From: Deltaproteobacteria bacterium
GTDB taxonomy: Bacteria; Desulfobacterota; Desulfarculia; Adiutricales; Adiutricaceae
NCBI GenBank assembly: GCA_031273455.1
Contig: JAISRZ010000096.1
Location: 1-64,000, forward strand
Length of the DNA: 64,000 bases
Reading direction: 5' to 3'
Position 1 is the first letter of the stretch. Each line of letters starts with the position of its first letter. Below, piece by piece: positions 51,026 through 60,617 of this stretch. Under the pieces are notes generated by a model. The model did not search any database. It was not told where the DNA came from and worked only from the letters and a program-made list of their open reading frames with translations. Position numbers and translations under genes: made by a program.

Positions 51026-54000
51026 ATGCCCAATCATTGGTCCCGCTCTTTGGCCAACCGCTTGGCCACGCTAAGCCTTACCCTAGTGACGTTATTGGGG
51101 GTTTTAAGCGCTCTTCCGGCTTGGGCCTATTCCTCTAAGGAGATCGGGGCCCCCCCGAGCTTAGAAGTCTGGAAGGATTGGGTTCTCTTTCAAAACTATC
51201 CCGAGGCCTATTGCCCGCGATACCATCGCTCCCCAATCAGTTGCCAATGGGCGAGCGGTTTAACCTTAAACTTAACCGAGACTAATGGCTCCTTCACCGG
51301 GACTTTTGTGGTCTTCGCGCCTTTAACCATTAGACTCCCGGGCGGGCCCAAAGCTTGGCCCAGCGCGGTCACCGATAGCCTTAACGGTCAACCCCCGGTG
51401 CCCTTGCCCGTGGTTAACGAGGATGGGCCGCGGGTTTACTTAACCCCGGGTCGCCACGTCATTAAAGGCCAATGGGCTTGGCCCAAACCGCCGGACACCT
51501 TAACTTTGCCCCTGGTTCACCTAGTCACGGTCACTTTAAACGGTCAAGAGGTCCTTTTCCCCTATCAAGAGATTAACTTCGTTAATGAGACCATCTTTTT
51601 TTGGTTAAAAGATCCCCAAAGCCCCAGCCTGGCTCCCCCCCCGCCTAACCCTAACGACCAGGCGGCCAATTTAGATGAGCTGAAAGTCACCTTGGACCGT
51701 TTAATCATGGACGATCAGCCCATGCGGGTGACCACCCGGGTTAAGCTGACCGTTTCCGGTCGGGAAAGGGAAGAGACTTTAAAAAGCCTCCTTTTGCCCG
51801 GCTCCATTCCCACGGTCCTCCGCTCGCCCTTACCGGTCCGCTTAATCGACGAGGGCTTAAGAGTCCGGGTGAAACCGGGGATCTATGAGATCCTGGTCAC
51901 CGCCCGTTTAGCCGGCGAGACGACTGATTTAGGGCCCGTTAGCGACCTTTATGGCTCGGAGAACTGGGCCGTCCTTCTAGACCCGGCCTTACGGCAAGCC
52001 GAGATCTCCGGGGCCCCCCAGATTGACGCCAGCCAAACTGACCTCCCTTGGCGGCGCCGGAATCTACCCATCTACGTCTTGGCCCCTGGCCAAAGCTTAA
52101 CTTTTAAGACCTTGCGCCGGGGGGATCCGGATCCGGGCCCCGACCAACTGGCTTTGGAGCGGAGCTGTTGGTTAGATTATAACGGCCAAGGATTGTCCTG
52201 TCGGGACCATTTGTCCGGGGTCATGCGCGGCGGTTGGAAGCTCTCGGCGGATCCGCCCTTTGTTTTAGGCCAAGCCAGCGTCAACGATCAGCCCCAGGTC
52301 TTAACCTACGAGGTTAACTCCAAAGGCCAAAAGACCCCGGGGCTCGAGTTGCGGCGGGGACAGTTTAACTTAACCGCCGACTTGCGCTTAAACGACTTTC
52401 AAGGGGTCTTGCCCGCCTCGGGCTGGGATCATAACTTAGTGAGCTCAGCCCAAATCCTCCACTTGCCCCCGGGTTATCAACTAGGGAGCGTCTCTGGGGC
52501 CCGGGCCACTAACTCGAAAGGCCAACCAATCAGCTGGTTTGACCGCTGGAACACTTTAGATCTTTTTGTGGTCTTAGCCATCTTTCTGGCGGCCTTAAAG
52601 ACCAAGGGCAAACTCTTCGCCCTTTTGGCTTTAGGGGCTTTAGTCTTGTCTTACCATGAGTTTATGTCCCCGAGGGTGGTTATCCTCCATGTTTTAGGGG
52701 CTTTGGCTCTTCTAAAGGTTCTACCCAGTTTTGGGGTGGCTAGGGGGTTAGTTAAAGTCTGGCTCGGTTTGGCCCTTATGTTTTTAGCTTTAGTTTCCGT
52801 GGTCTTTGTGATCCACCAAGCCCGGATCGCCATGTACCCCCAGTTGGAGAACCCCCACGCTTACGTCCCCGGGGCCTTTGGTTATCCCATGTCCGAGGCC
52901 TTTTATAAACGGAGCGAGGCGGTTAGGTATCAATCCCAGGAATTTGGGAGCGGGTCCGCCTTTGACTTAGAGGATTCTTACTCCGAGCCTCTAGTCGAGT
53001 CTCCAGCCGAGTCTCTAGCCGAGGTGGAAGAGCGACCGAGCTCCGCCCCCAAGCTTAGCCGTAAGCAAAGCGCCGGCAAAGCCGATAATCTGGCGAGAAG
53101 CGTCGCCCCGAGCCCGAACGGCTCGGCCTTAAATCAGGCCTCAATGGCCACGCCCAACCCCGAGGCCATTGTCCAAAACAGCTTGGCCCGGCCCGACTGG
53201 CAATGGCTCCCCATCTATTTGGACTTTAATGGCCAAGTGGCTAGGGATCAGGAAGTTAAAATCTATCTCTTAGGCCCCACCGTCCGCCGGCTCTTGTTTA
53301 TCTTAAGGATCGCTTTATTGGTGGCCCTAGTTCTAAAGCTCGTCTCTTGGTCTTTTAAGGCTGGTTTTAAACCCGGCGCCCCTAATCCGACTAGCGACCC
53401 CGATAACGGTCCGGCTTTAGAGCCAACGCCGGACCCCGAGCCCGCTAGCTCATCGTCCGCTAGCTCATCGCCCGCTAGCTCATCGTCCGCTAGCTCCGCG
53501 ACTACCCTAGCTGGGCCAATCCCGGCCCTAGCCCTCCTTTTGGCTCTGGTCTTGGGGGTTGTCTTCAGCTGGGCGGAGCCGCTTACGGCCCAATCCATAA
53601 CGCCCCAGACCTTTCCCTCGGAGGCGCTTTTAAACGAGTACTTGACCCGCTTAACCTTGCCCGACCCCCGGAACTTAACCCCCGGGATCCCCAAAGTGAC
53701 CATAGAGGCTAAACGCCACACTTTAAAAATGACCTTTGAGGTCGAGGCCGTGGGCGAGGCGGTTTTGGGGCTCCCGAGCTTAGACGCCAGCTTTTTCCAA
53801 GCGCGGGCCATTAATCTGGCCTCCGGGGAAGGGTTACCGGTTATTTTACAGTCCGGCCCCCGGGCCTTCGTTTTAGTTCCCGCGGGCCTTAACTCTTTTG
53901 TTTACGAGGGCCGGGTCAAACCGACCGAGCTCCTCCAGATCCGGTTCCCCGAGGAGTTTCGGCCCCAACGGGTGTTTTTTAGCGGCGATGGCTGGGTAAT

Positions 54001-55672
54001 CTCTGGGGTGGATAAAGACGGCTTTTTAGAAAGTGAGACCATCCACTTAATTAACGTTTCCGCTCTCCCGTTAGATAAGGGCGCTCCCGATCCCGAAGCG
54101 GTCGAGCCGGAGCCCAAGGAAGGATCTGAGGCGGCCCCCGATATCGCCCCGGAAATGGGGTTAAAGCCCTTTTTTAAGGTCAACCGGGTTCTGGCCTTAG
54201 GTTTAGAGTGGCGGGTGATCACCACCATTAACCTGGACGAGCCCATGAAGTACCCGGTGGCTTTGCGCTTACCCCTTATCCCCGGGGAAAAGCCCATTTC
54301 CTCTAAGTACCAGATCCAAAAGGGCCAGATCTTAATCGACTTTCCGCCGAGCCAAACTTCGGCCGCCTTTGAGTCCACCTTAACCGTGGGCCAAGAGTCT
54401 TTGGTCTTAACCGCTGGCCAAGGGCCCTACAATGAGACCTGGTTCTTAGACGCCTCCACCCTCTGGCGGGTTGAGCCCACTGGCCTAACCCCCATCTTAA
54501 ACTTAAGCCCCCAAGGGTTCTGGAACCCCCAGTGGCGGCCTTGGCCGGGGGAGTCCTTAACTTTAAAGATCGTTAAACCCGAGCCCGTGCCCGGGGTCTA
54601 TTTAGTGGCCGACGAGGCCGACTTAAAAGTCGTTTTAGGCCAAAGGAACCGCCGTTTTGAGCTGACCTTGGCTTTACGCTCCAGTCGCGGCGGGGTCCAC
54701 GCCTTTCGGTTACCCAAATTAGCCGAGATCCAGACTTTAACCTTAAACGGTCGGAACCTGGCCTTTAGCCCGGATCTTAGCTCCGAGGGGCCCCTAGTCA
54801 CCATCCCCTTACAACCCGGGAACCTTTCTTTAAATTTAACCTGGCTCTCGCCCGAGCCTTTAACCGCCAAGTTCGTCACCCCGCCTTTGGACTTAGGTTT
54901 GCCCACGGCCAACGTCAACATTAAGGTGGCCGTCCCGGAGGATCGGTTAGTTTTTTTAGCTGGGGGCCCGGTGCAAGGGCCGGCGGTTCTCTTTTGGTCC
55001 ATGGCGGGGGCCCTCTTGGTCCTCTCTTACGCTTTAGGCCGGACCAAGATCACCCCTTTAAAGGCCACGTCTTGGTTTTTGCTCTTTGTGGGCCTATCCC
55101 ACTTAAGTTTGCTCCAGGCGGCCTTTCCGGTGGCCGCCTGGCTCTTGGTCTTAGGTTTGCGCGGTCGGGGCGGCTTTAAGACCCCCGGGCTCTTTAACCT
55201 CTCCCAGATTATCTTGGTCGTTTGGACCATCTTGGCTTTGGACGCCATTTACCGGGGCTTAAAGCGGGCTCTTTTGGAAGCCCCGGCCATGCGGGTCACC
55301 GGGAATGGCTCCAACGCCACCAACTTAAACTGGTTCCAAGACCAAGCCGCGGGCTCTTGGCCCGAGGCTTGGGCTTACACCTTAAGCGACACGGTTTACC
55401 ATTACATCATGCTGGCTTGGGCCTTGTGGCTGGCCATCGCTTTAATCCGCTGGCTCATCTGGGGCTATAAGGCCTTCGCCACCAATGGCCTCTGGAAAAA
55501 GTTCCCGAAAAAAGAGAAAAAGCCGGTTAGATCCGCCGCCAGAAGACCGCTTTCGGCCAAGGACGTCCTTTCCGTTGGACCCCCCATAGAGGCCCCCCCG
55601 GAAGAACCTAGCTCTCCAGATGAGCCTAGCGGACCAAAAGGCCCCAACCAGTCGGGTTCGCCCACCGCCTAA
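51026..55672 (+). CDS. very large multi-domain membrane protein of unknown function
   Basis: 1548 residues. There is a signal peptide (LATLSLTLVTLLGVLSALPAWA), then a beta-rich exported region to about 510 with Cys residues in the first 400 (YCPRYHRSPISC, RSCWLDYNGQGLSC). A four-helix membrane block follows (about 510-600), then a Ser/Ala/Pro-rich stretch, two more TMs near 755 and 830, and a second large exported beta-rich region (about 850-1310). A C-terminal membrane block (about 1315-1500) and a cytoplasmic Pro-rich tail complete it. An 18-bp coding repeat gives (SSSAS)n near 815. No family recognised. It is followed after 15 bp by a small cytoplasmic-looking partner. Confidence 0.75.
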   Translation: MPNHWSRSLANRLATLSLTLVTLLGVLSALPAWAYSSKEIGAPPSLEVWKDWVLFQNYPEAYCPRYHRSPISCQWASGLTLNLTETNGSFTGTFVVFAPLTIRLPGGPKAWPSAVTDSLNGQPPVPLPVVNEDGPRVYLTPGRHVIKGQWAWPKPPDTLTLPLVHLVTVTLNGQEVLFPYQEINFVNETIFFWLKDPQSPSLAPPPPNPNDQAANLDELKVTLDRLIMDDQPMRVTTRVKLTVSGREREETLKSLLLPGSIPTVLRSPLPVRLIDEGLRVRVKPGIYEILVTARLAGETTDLGPVSDLYGSENWAVLLDPALRQAEISGAPQIDASQTDLPWRRRNLPIYVLAPGQSLTFKTLRRGDPDPGPDQLALERSCWLDYNGQGLSCRDHLSGVMRGGWKLSADPPFVLGQASVNDQPQVLTYEVNSKGQKTPGLELRRGQFNLTADLRLNDFQGVLPASGWDHNLVSSAQILHLPPGYQLGSVSGARATNSKGQPISWFDRWNTLDLFVVLAIFLAALKTKGKLFALLALGALVLSYHEFMSPRVVILHVLGALALLKVLPSFGVARGLVKVWLGLALMFLALVSVVFVIHQARIAMYPQLENPHAYVPGAFGYPMSEAFYKRSEAVRYQSQEFGSGSAFDLEDSYSEPLVESPAESLAEVEERPSSAPKLSRKQSAGKADNLARSVAPSPNGSALNQASMATPNPEAIVQNSLARPDWQWLPIYLDFNGQVARDQEVKIYLLGPTVRRLLFILRIALLVALVLKLVSWSFKAGFKPGAPNPTSDPDNGPALEPTPDPEPASSSSASSSPASSSSASSATTLAGPIPALALLLALVLGVVFSWAEPLTAQSITPQTFPSEALLNEYLTRLTLPDPRNLTPGIPKVTIEAKRHTLKMTFEVEAVGEAVLGLPSLDASFFQARAINLASGEGLPVILQSGPRAFVLVPAGLNSFVYEGRVKPTELLQIRFPEEFRPQRVFFSGDGWVISGVDKDGFLESETIHLINVSALPLDKGAPDPEAVEPEPKEGSEAAPDIAPEMGLKPFFKVNRVLALGLEWRVITTINLDEPMKYPVALRLPLIPGEKPISSKYQIQKGQILIDFPPSQTSAAFESTLTVGQESLVLTAGQGPYNETWFLDASTLWRVEPTGLTPILNLSPQGFWNPQWRPWPGESLTLKIVKPEPVPGVYLVADEADLKVVLGQRNRRFELTLALRSSRGGVHAFRLPKLAEIQTLTLNGRNLAFSPDLSSEGPLVTIPLQPGNLSLNLTWLSPEPLTAKFVTPPLDLGLPTANVNIKVAVPEDRLVFLAGGPVQGPAVLFWSMAGALLVLSYALGRTKITPLKATSWFLLFVGLSHLSLLQAAFPVAAWLLVLGLRGRGGFKTPGLFNLSQIILVVWTILALDAIYRGLKRALLEAPAMRVTGNGSNATNLNWFQDQAAGSWPEAWAYTLSDTVYHYIMLAWALWLAIALIRWLIWGYKAFATNGLWKKFPKKEKKPVRSAARRPLSAKDVLSVGPPIEAPPEEPSSPDEPSGPKGPNQSGSPTA

Positions 55673-55687
55673 AAGGAGCCAAAAAAA

Positions 55688-56452
55688 GTGTCAGAAATCC
55701 TCGGGAAGTCCCTCACCAAGCTCATTGAGGAGCTGGAGTATTTCATGCCCTTAAAGACCAAGACCGTCAATAAAGACACGGTGGTTTTTTTGGAGGAAAA
55801 CAAAAAGAAAAACGTCTTCTTATCCTTTGGCCAGATCATTAGCGTCAATAAGATCTACGTTAAAGGCCAAGCTCGGCTGGCGGTCACGGTCTGTCTTTTT
55901 CAAATGCCCTTAAACTTTGTCTCCTTGGTCTTAACTGAGGAGCAGTTAAATGGCCAGTGCCCCTTTGAGCAGGATAAGCGCTTAGCCTACATCCGGGCCT
56001 TAAAGATGGACGTTTTAGCCCACGCCTTCCCCAAACCCAGCGAAACGGGGGGCAAAGAGGACGATGAGCCCAGTAGAGGCCGCGAGAATCTGGAGATCGT
56101 TAAACCCCCCTCAAGAACCCGGCGATCCAGGTCGCCGCAACCTAGCCCGTCCGAAGGCGCTAAAGCCCCAATAGATCCGTCTCGGCCCCCAAGCGAGACC
56201 CAGCGCGATTCTGACCGCGAGGGGCCAGACCCAGGGGATCCGGGCTTCTTTATCCTGGAGCGCTCGTCCCACCTAAACGCTAACCACCCCTCGACCTTAG
56301 ATCAGATCCGCGACGAGATTAGACGGGGGTTAAACAAGCGGCCTCGCGGGGACTCCAGCTTTACCATCGACCCCCCGAACCCCCGGCCCTTTAAAGCTCA
56401 ATTGACCTTGGTTAAGTTTAAGGGCCAGGACTCGGAGCGGGACTCGAAGTAA
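55688..56452 (+). CDS. protein of unknown function downstream of the large membrane protein
   Basis: 254 residues, GTG start, with AAAAGGAGCC eight bases upstream. The first 120 residues look folded (LTKLIEELEYFMPLKTKTVNKDTVVFLEE, VCLFQMPLNFVSLVLTEEQL). The rest is a disordered, charged Arg/Pro/Ser/Asp-rich region. No signal peptide, so it is probably cytoplasmic and could contact the Pro-rich tail of the large membrane protein encoded 15 bp upstream. Not recognised as any family. Confidence 0.7.
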   Translation: MSEILGKSLTKLIEELEYFMPLKTKTVNKDTVVFLEENKKKNVFLSFGQIISVNKIYVKGQARLAVTVCLFQMPLNFVSLVLTEEQLNGQCPFEQDKRLAYIRALKMDVLAHAFPKPSETGGKEDDEPSRGRENLEIVKPPSRTRRSRSPQPSPSEGAKAPIDPSRPPSETQRDSDREGPDPGDPGFFILERSSHLNANHPSTLDQIRDEIRRGLNKRPRGDSSFTIDPPNPRPFKAQLTLVKFKGQDSERDSK

Positions 56453-56738
56453 GTATTGAAGTTAGAATCGGAGTTTTGGGCTCAATCGAAGGTGGCGGAA
56501 GCCCTGGCCCGAGGCGCAAAGCTCCGGGCCAGGGCAAAATTTGGGGGGGGAAGAACGGAAGAAAGAAAAGGTAAGTTAGACAAAAGCGACGCGTATCCGA
56601 ATGGGCGCGCCAAGGAAGAGCTTTAAACCCTAAAAAAAGGTTTTCGCCCGCGGCCAAAAAGATGGGGGCTATCAGCTCGCGGTTAAAAACCTAAGGTTTA
56701 TATCACGGTGAATTATGTTACATGCGGTCAATAAATAA

Positions 56739-56766
56739 TTGACGTTACTAAAATTCCAAGTATTAT
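56739..56766 (+). promoter_or_regulatory. sigma-70-like promoter without a coding gene
   Basis: TTGACG and TATTAT are separated by 16 bp. The inverted repeat ACGTTAC/GTAACGT (56742-56748 and 56784-56790) spans the -35 box and the predicted start. No ORF follows, so a small RNA is possible. Confidence 0.4.
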
Positions 56767-57399
56767 GGGCTACTTAAATGAGTGTAACGTGACGAAACTA
56801 AGTTACTTCATCTGTCTTAATTTGTCAAGAGAGTTATTGAAATTTTTTTGGCCTTATTATTTTAGTAAATCTTCGTTACTCCCTTCTAAAACCCAGACCC
56901 CGCTTAGCTCAAAAAATTTAGCCTCGTGAAAATCCTGATAGAGTAAGGCTAAACGCGTAACTTTTGGCGGAACCATTGATAGATCATGGTTTTTAAGACA
57001 CCTTTGAAGCGACCAAACTCGGCCCAAAACCGGACCTTATCGGTCCGTTTAAGGTCCGCGCCCCCCAGCGAGAGCGGTTACCCCGAAAAACCGCCTAAAA
57101 ACCGCCTAAAACCTAGCCCCAACCGCCAAGGCCCTTGGTTTTAACCCGACCGCCCTAACCTTACGGGCCGCTCCAACCTAAGATTCGTTTAGTCTCGTTA
57201 AACTTTATTAAAGCCGCCTTTAGGCCCCCTTAGCGGCCCTTTAACCCACCCTAAATAGCCCCAGGGTCCAGCGGCTTTAAACCCCTAGGGGCCAATATCG
57301 CTCGTTTTTGGGGCCAGTTGAGCGAAGATCGCGTCCCGCTTTGCGGGCCGCGTTAGTCTTGGGGGGTTCATTAGGGTTAGGACTCTTTATCGTGGCCGG

Positions 57400-57432
57400 G
57401 ACCAGGCCGAGACCAGGCCGAGACCAGGCCGG
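57400..57432. repeat. 11-bp tandem repeat x 3
   Basis: GACCAGGCCGA is repeated three times in non-coding DNA; the last copy ends in GG. Confidence 0.85.
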
Positions 57433-57605
57433 ACCACCCGAACCCGGGCCTAGCGAGTCTAACCGGCTGGCCTAAAGGCTCGCTTAACCAACCTCAGCCA
57501 GCGAACAATCAAAATCGCTAAACTATATAGAACCGACTAACTTTAAAAAAATTAGCCGTTAAATTTACTCTTTAGACAATATTCTTAAGATAAAAGGAGG
57601 GAAAC

Positions 57606-57635
57606 CTCCGGTCGACTTTTTTAAGTCGACCGGAG
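57606..57635. terminator. perfect 13-bp stem hairpin
   Basis: CTCCGGTCGACTT and AAGTCGACCGGAG form a perfect stem around TTTT. It lies 100 bp beyond the stop of the MetQ/NlpA-like gene. It lacks a long U-tract, so it may be a weak terminator, an mRNA-stabilising structure or a protein site. Confidence 0.55.
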
Positions 57636-57736
57636 TTTCAAAGAGGGAACGCCGAAGTCTTTACTGATGGGTTAGTGTTTGGCGAAGCCGAGTGGCCGCG
57701 CCAAGGAGAGAGTCGTTGTCTGACCGCGTTTAGCGA

Positions 57737-58585
57737 TCATTCCAGATCGAACACCGGGATTATCGTGCCCTCAAAACGCTCCAAAAGGAACCGGGCTATA
57801 TCCTGGCTTTGATAGTCTTTAACAAATTCCAAGTACCGAGGGTTGTTCCGCCCGGAGCGCCTGGCGGCCACCACGTTGACCAGAACGGCGCTCGGCTCTT
57901 CTTGGCAGAGGCTCCAAAACCCCAACCCCCCGGAAGTCCGGGCGATGATCTCGTCGGACAAAGCCGTGAAAGCGATGGCCACGATGGAATCGTCGTTTAA
58001 GTAGCGCCTCACCACCGGGGCCTCAATGATCTCCAAGTGAAAGGCGTTCTCAATAATATCGTTTTTAGTCGGCCAAGCCTTGGACTCGTCTAAACGGATG
58101 AGCCCGTACTGGGCTAAGAGCCTTAAAGCCCGCCGTTTGCGGTCAGGCTCGTCTTGGATGACCAACTTGTCCCCGACCGACAGCTCGGCTAAGGATTTAA
58201 TCTTTTGGGAGTAAAAGCCCAATGGGGCGGAATAAGTGTTACCCAAAGATATTAAATTAAAATTATTTTCCGCGATAAAGTCATCTAATAACGGACGATG
58301 CTGACTAACGCTTAAATCAATCTGACCCGCGGCCAAGGCTTTTAAACATTCTTGGGCGCTCGGAAAATCAATGAGCTCTAAGATCTGGCCCCGTTTAACG
58401 GCCAAGAACTGGAGCCGCTCCATGATCTCCCGGTCTGGGCCGGGGATTAACCCGACCTTTAAGGGCTGAAGCCCTTGAGCCCCTAAATAGCTCGAGGGGA
58501 CTAAAAGAGCTAAAGCTAAAAGACCTAATATTTTGGCTATATTTGTTTTTATAATAGTCATAACAAAAAAAATAGCCGAAAACAT
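57737..58585 (-). CDS. NlpA/MetQ-family ABC transporter substrate-binding protein
   Basis: 282 residues, periplasmic binding protein. A signal peptide (ILGLLALALLVPSSYLGAQG) lacks the lipobox Cys that MetQ lipoproteins normally carry, so it is probably soluble or anchored by an uncleaved signal. Family blocks LKVGLIPGPDREIMERL, SQHRPLLDDFIAE, KSLAELSVGDKLVIQDEPDRKRRALRLL and VNVVAARRSGRNNPRYLEFVKDYQS are present. MetQ binds methionine, but no metN or metI gene is near, so the ligand and partner transporter are unknown. GGAGG lies upstream of the ATG. A 24-bp dyad and a promoter lie in the long 5' flank. Confidence 0.9.
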   Translation of the reverse strand: MFSAIFFVMTIIKTNIAKILGLLALALLVPSSYLGAQGLQPLKVGLIPGPDREIMERLQFLAVKRGQILELIDFPSAQECLKALAAGQIDLSVSQHRPLLDDFIAENNFNLISLGNTYSAPLGFYSQKIKSLAELSVGDKLVIQDEPDRKRRALRLLAQYGLIRLDESKAWPTKNDIIENAFHLEIIEAPVVRRYLNDDSIVAIAFTALSDEIIARTSGGLGFWSLCQEEPSAVLVNVVAARRSGRNNPRYLEFVKDYQSQDIARFLLERFEGTIIPVFDLE

Positions 58586-58644
58586 ACTGTCTTCGGCCTC
58601 CAGTTCAATTCTGATCAGCGAAAACTTAACATCGGAGATAGGTC

Positions 58645-58668
58645 AGATTTGAGAATTTCTCAAAATCT
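58645..58668. promoter_or_regulatory. palindrome in the leader of the NlpA/MetQ-like gene
   Basis: TTTGAGAATTTCTCAAA is a perfect dyad (8-bp arms), extended by AGA/TCT with a one-base offset. It is about 60 bp upstream of the start codon, in operator position. Confidence 0.5.
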
Positions 58669-58987
58669 CCAATGTAACTAAATGATCCACTCCCTTACTG
58701 AAGGTCCCCAGCGAGGAAGGCGAAGCCTATTCCTTTACTCGGTCCTTGTCAAGAGATTTTCTCGAAAAATTTAACAGAAAAAAAACTTCAATTTTTTTTC
58801 CTCAGCGGCCGCTTAGCCTAACTGGTTCCCCTAGGGTTTAAACGACTGGCGGCTAATAAGTTTTTCAGCTTTAACCATTTAAGGGTTGAAAGGCGGTTAT
58901 ATAACCCCTAAAACCCTTAAGCTTTAATCCTCGCTTCTCGCGAGCTAAGCTAAAAAACATCCACCGCGCCTTTAAGTGACGGTTGGA

Positions 58988-59017
58988 AGTATACCCCAAA
59001 CCCTATACCTGTGTCAA
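58988..59017 (-). promoter_or_regulatory. strong sigma-70-like promoter
   Basis: On the minus strand, TTGACA and TATACT are 18 bp apart. It points toward the NlpA/MetQ-like gene and would give a leader of about 390 nt. Confidence 0.55.
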
Positions 59018-59218
59018 GGATTTTTTGGGGATCTTTGGGGTTTAGGGGGCGATTTTTTGGCCAACCAAAGTCGATAAATTAGAGTTTTGCCGCGAATCAG
59101 CTAGGGTTTAGGCGGAAAAAACTTTCTCCGACCTCTCATTTTTTTTAAGGCCCTATAGGGCTCTATAGGGTTCTTTAAGGGTCTTTAAGGGTGGACCGGG
59201 GCCATAATAAGAAAGGGT

Positions 59219-59875
59219 TTAATCGGGCCTTAGCCGGCCTTTAGTCAACCGATACCGCTTAGTGACCATCCGGTCTAAAAAGGGTAAATCATGGCTGACG
59301 ATAACCCCGGGAAGGTTAAGCTTCTTTAAGACCGCCTCTAACCGAGCCACGGCTTCCACGTCTAAAAAGTTAGTGGGCTCATCCAAAATTAGAAGTTTCG
59401 GTTTTAAGGCCAAGGCCGTGCCTAGGGCCACCAGTTTTTTTTCGCCCCCGGAAAGATCATAAGCGATCCGGGGCCCAAAGCCATCTAACCCTAGGGTTTT
59501 AAGGACCTCTTGAGCCACCGCGTCGGCCTCTTTCCGGCTAGCCCCCAAGTTTAAAGGGCCAAAGGCCAGGTCATCGGCCACGGTGGGGCAAAAGAGCTGG
59601 TCGTTAGCGTCTTGAAAGACAAAGCCGATCTGGGGTCTTACGGGCCGAAAGCTTTTTTCCTCGGAGCGAACCTCGCCAAAGATCCTAACCACCCCGGATT
59701 GGGGTTTAATGAGCCCCATAATGACCCCCAAAAGGGTGGTCTTACCACAGCCATTGGGCCCAACCAACCCCACCAGCTCCGCGGGGCCTAAAGCGAAGGA
59801 CAAGCCATCCAAGACGGGCGGCCGACCCGGGTAACCGGCCACGATGTCCGTTAAGTTAAGAAGGAAGTCGGGCAT
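59219..59875 (-). CDS. cbiO: ECF-type transporter ATPase component
   Basis: 218 residues, ABC ATPase of the cobalt/nickel energy-coupling group. Walker A GPNGCGKTTLL, Q-loop FVFQDANDQLF, signature LSGGEKKLVALG, Walker B LLILDEPTNFLD and the switch His in VIVSHDLPFLDRM are all there. It overlaps the T-component gene by 20 bp. Energises uptake of a metal ion with CbiQ and a substrate-binding S component that is not encoded here. Confidence 0.94.
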   Translation of the reverse strand: MPDFLLNLTDIVAGYPGRPPVLDGLSFALGPAELVGLVGPNGCGKTTLLGVIMGLIKPQSGVVRIFGEVRSEEKSFRPVRPQIGFVFQDANDQLFCPTVADDLAFGPLNLGASRKEADAVAQEVLKTLGLDGFGPRIAYDLSGGEKKLVALGTALALKPKLLILDEPTNFLDVEAVARLEAVLKKLNLPGVIVSHDLPFLDRMVTKRYRLTKGRLRPD

Positions 59876-60617
59876 CGATAACCGTCACCAGGCAACTTAA
59901 ACAGAGGACTAAAAAGATGATTAAAAAGTCCCTAGGTTGAAACTTAAAATCGGTCCGGATCCAGAACCGCCCGGTGTACCCCCGGCAGAGCATGGCCGCT
60001 TGGACCCTTTCGGCCCGGTCGATTCCTCTAACCAAGAGTAAGCCGGCCAGATTGGCGTAGGAGCGTAAGGTATGGAAATTGGTCTTAGGGTTAAACCCCC
60101 GAACCCGCATGGCCTGGCGTAAGCGGTGATACTGCTCGCCAATGACCTGGGTGTAGCGGGTCATGAGAAGCAATAAGGCCACCAGCTTTTCCGGGGCCCC
60201 CAAGCGCCTGGCCCCGGCTAAAAGGTCAAAGACCGAGCTAGCCCCAGTGATGGCCATGGCCCCTAAAGTGATGGCCAAGGCCTTTAGCGACAAAAGGATG
60301 GATAAATCCAAACCCTCCCGCGTCACCGCCAAGGGGCCTAAGCGATAGACGATGGATCCGGGATAAGAAAAAGAAAAGGGGAGAATCAACCAGACAAAGA
60401 CCAAAAATAAGTTAATAGTGAGGAGATTTTTTAGACCCCAGAAAACGTTTTTCGGCCCAGATAAGAGATAAAGTAAACTAGACCCCAATAACCCGGCCAA
60501 AGCCGCGTCTTTAGTCTCTAAAAAGGCCAAAAGAAATGACCACAGAACCAGGACGAGGACCAAGAGCCGGGGATCCGCCCGGCGCAAAGGCTCTTTCGTC
60601 CGCTCCGCTAAGGTCAT
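59856..60617 (-). CDS. cbiQ: ECF-type transporter transmembrane (T) component
   Basis: 253 residues with five or six TM helices and the two short Ala-Arg-Gly-type coupling motifs (AMRVRGFNPK and AMLCRGYTGRF) that contact the ATPase. Typical CbiQ/NikQ. The usual order in Ni/Co systems is an S component (CbiM/NikM) immediately before it, but the 339-bp gap upstream holds no ORF. With TonB and DUF4198 genes upstream, nickel or cobalt is the probable substrate. Confidence 0.93.
   Translation of the reverse strand: MTLAERTKEPLRRADPRLLVLVLVLWSFLLAFLETKDAALAGLLGSSLLYLLSGPKNVFWGLKNLLTINLFLVFVWLILPFSFSYPGSIVYRLGPLAVTREGLDLSILLSLKALAITLGAMAITGASSVFDLLAGARRLGAPEKLVALLLLMTRYTQVIGEQYHRLRQAMRVRGFNPKTNFHTLRSYANLAGLLLVRGIDRAERVQAAMLCRGYTGRFWIRTDFKFQPRDFLIIFLVLCLSCLVTVIDARLPS

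Larger units (their letters stand above)
56453..57736. other. long non-coding gap
   Basis: About 1.28 kb between convergent genes. It holds a good + strand promoter without a downstream gene (56739), clustered GTTAC/GTAAC motifs, an 11-bp minisatellite (57400) and a perfect long hairpin (57606). The rest is host-like GC-rich non-coding DNA. No ORF of note. Confidence 0.6.
58586..59218. other. long 5' flank of the NlpA/MetQ-like gene
   Basis: About 630 bp on the minus strand. It carries the far promoter at 58988-59017, a nearer TTGACA at 58747-58752 with a weak -10, and the dyad at 58645-58668. I looked for a SAM riboswitch and did not find its conserved core. Short repeats (CTATAGGG, CTTTAAGGG) lie at 59151-59200. 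Confidence 0.5.

Noticed and set aside
58586-59000. SAM riboswitch before the MetQ-like gene
   Set aside because: No match to the SAM-I or SAM-II core that I could find; only a dyad and promoter elements.
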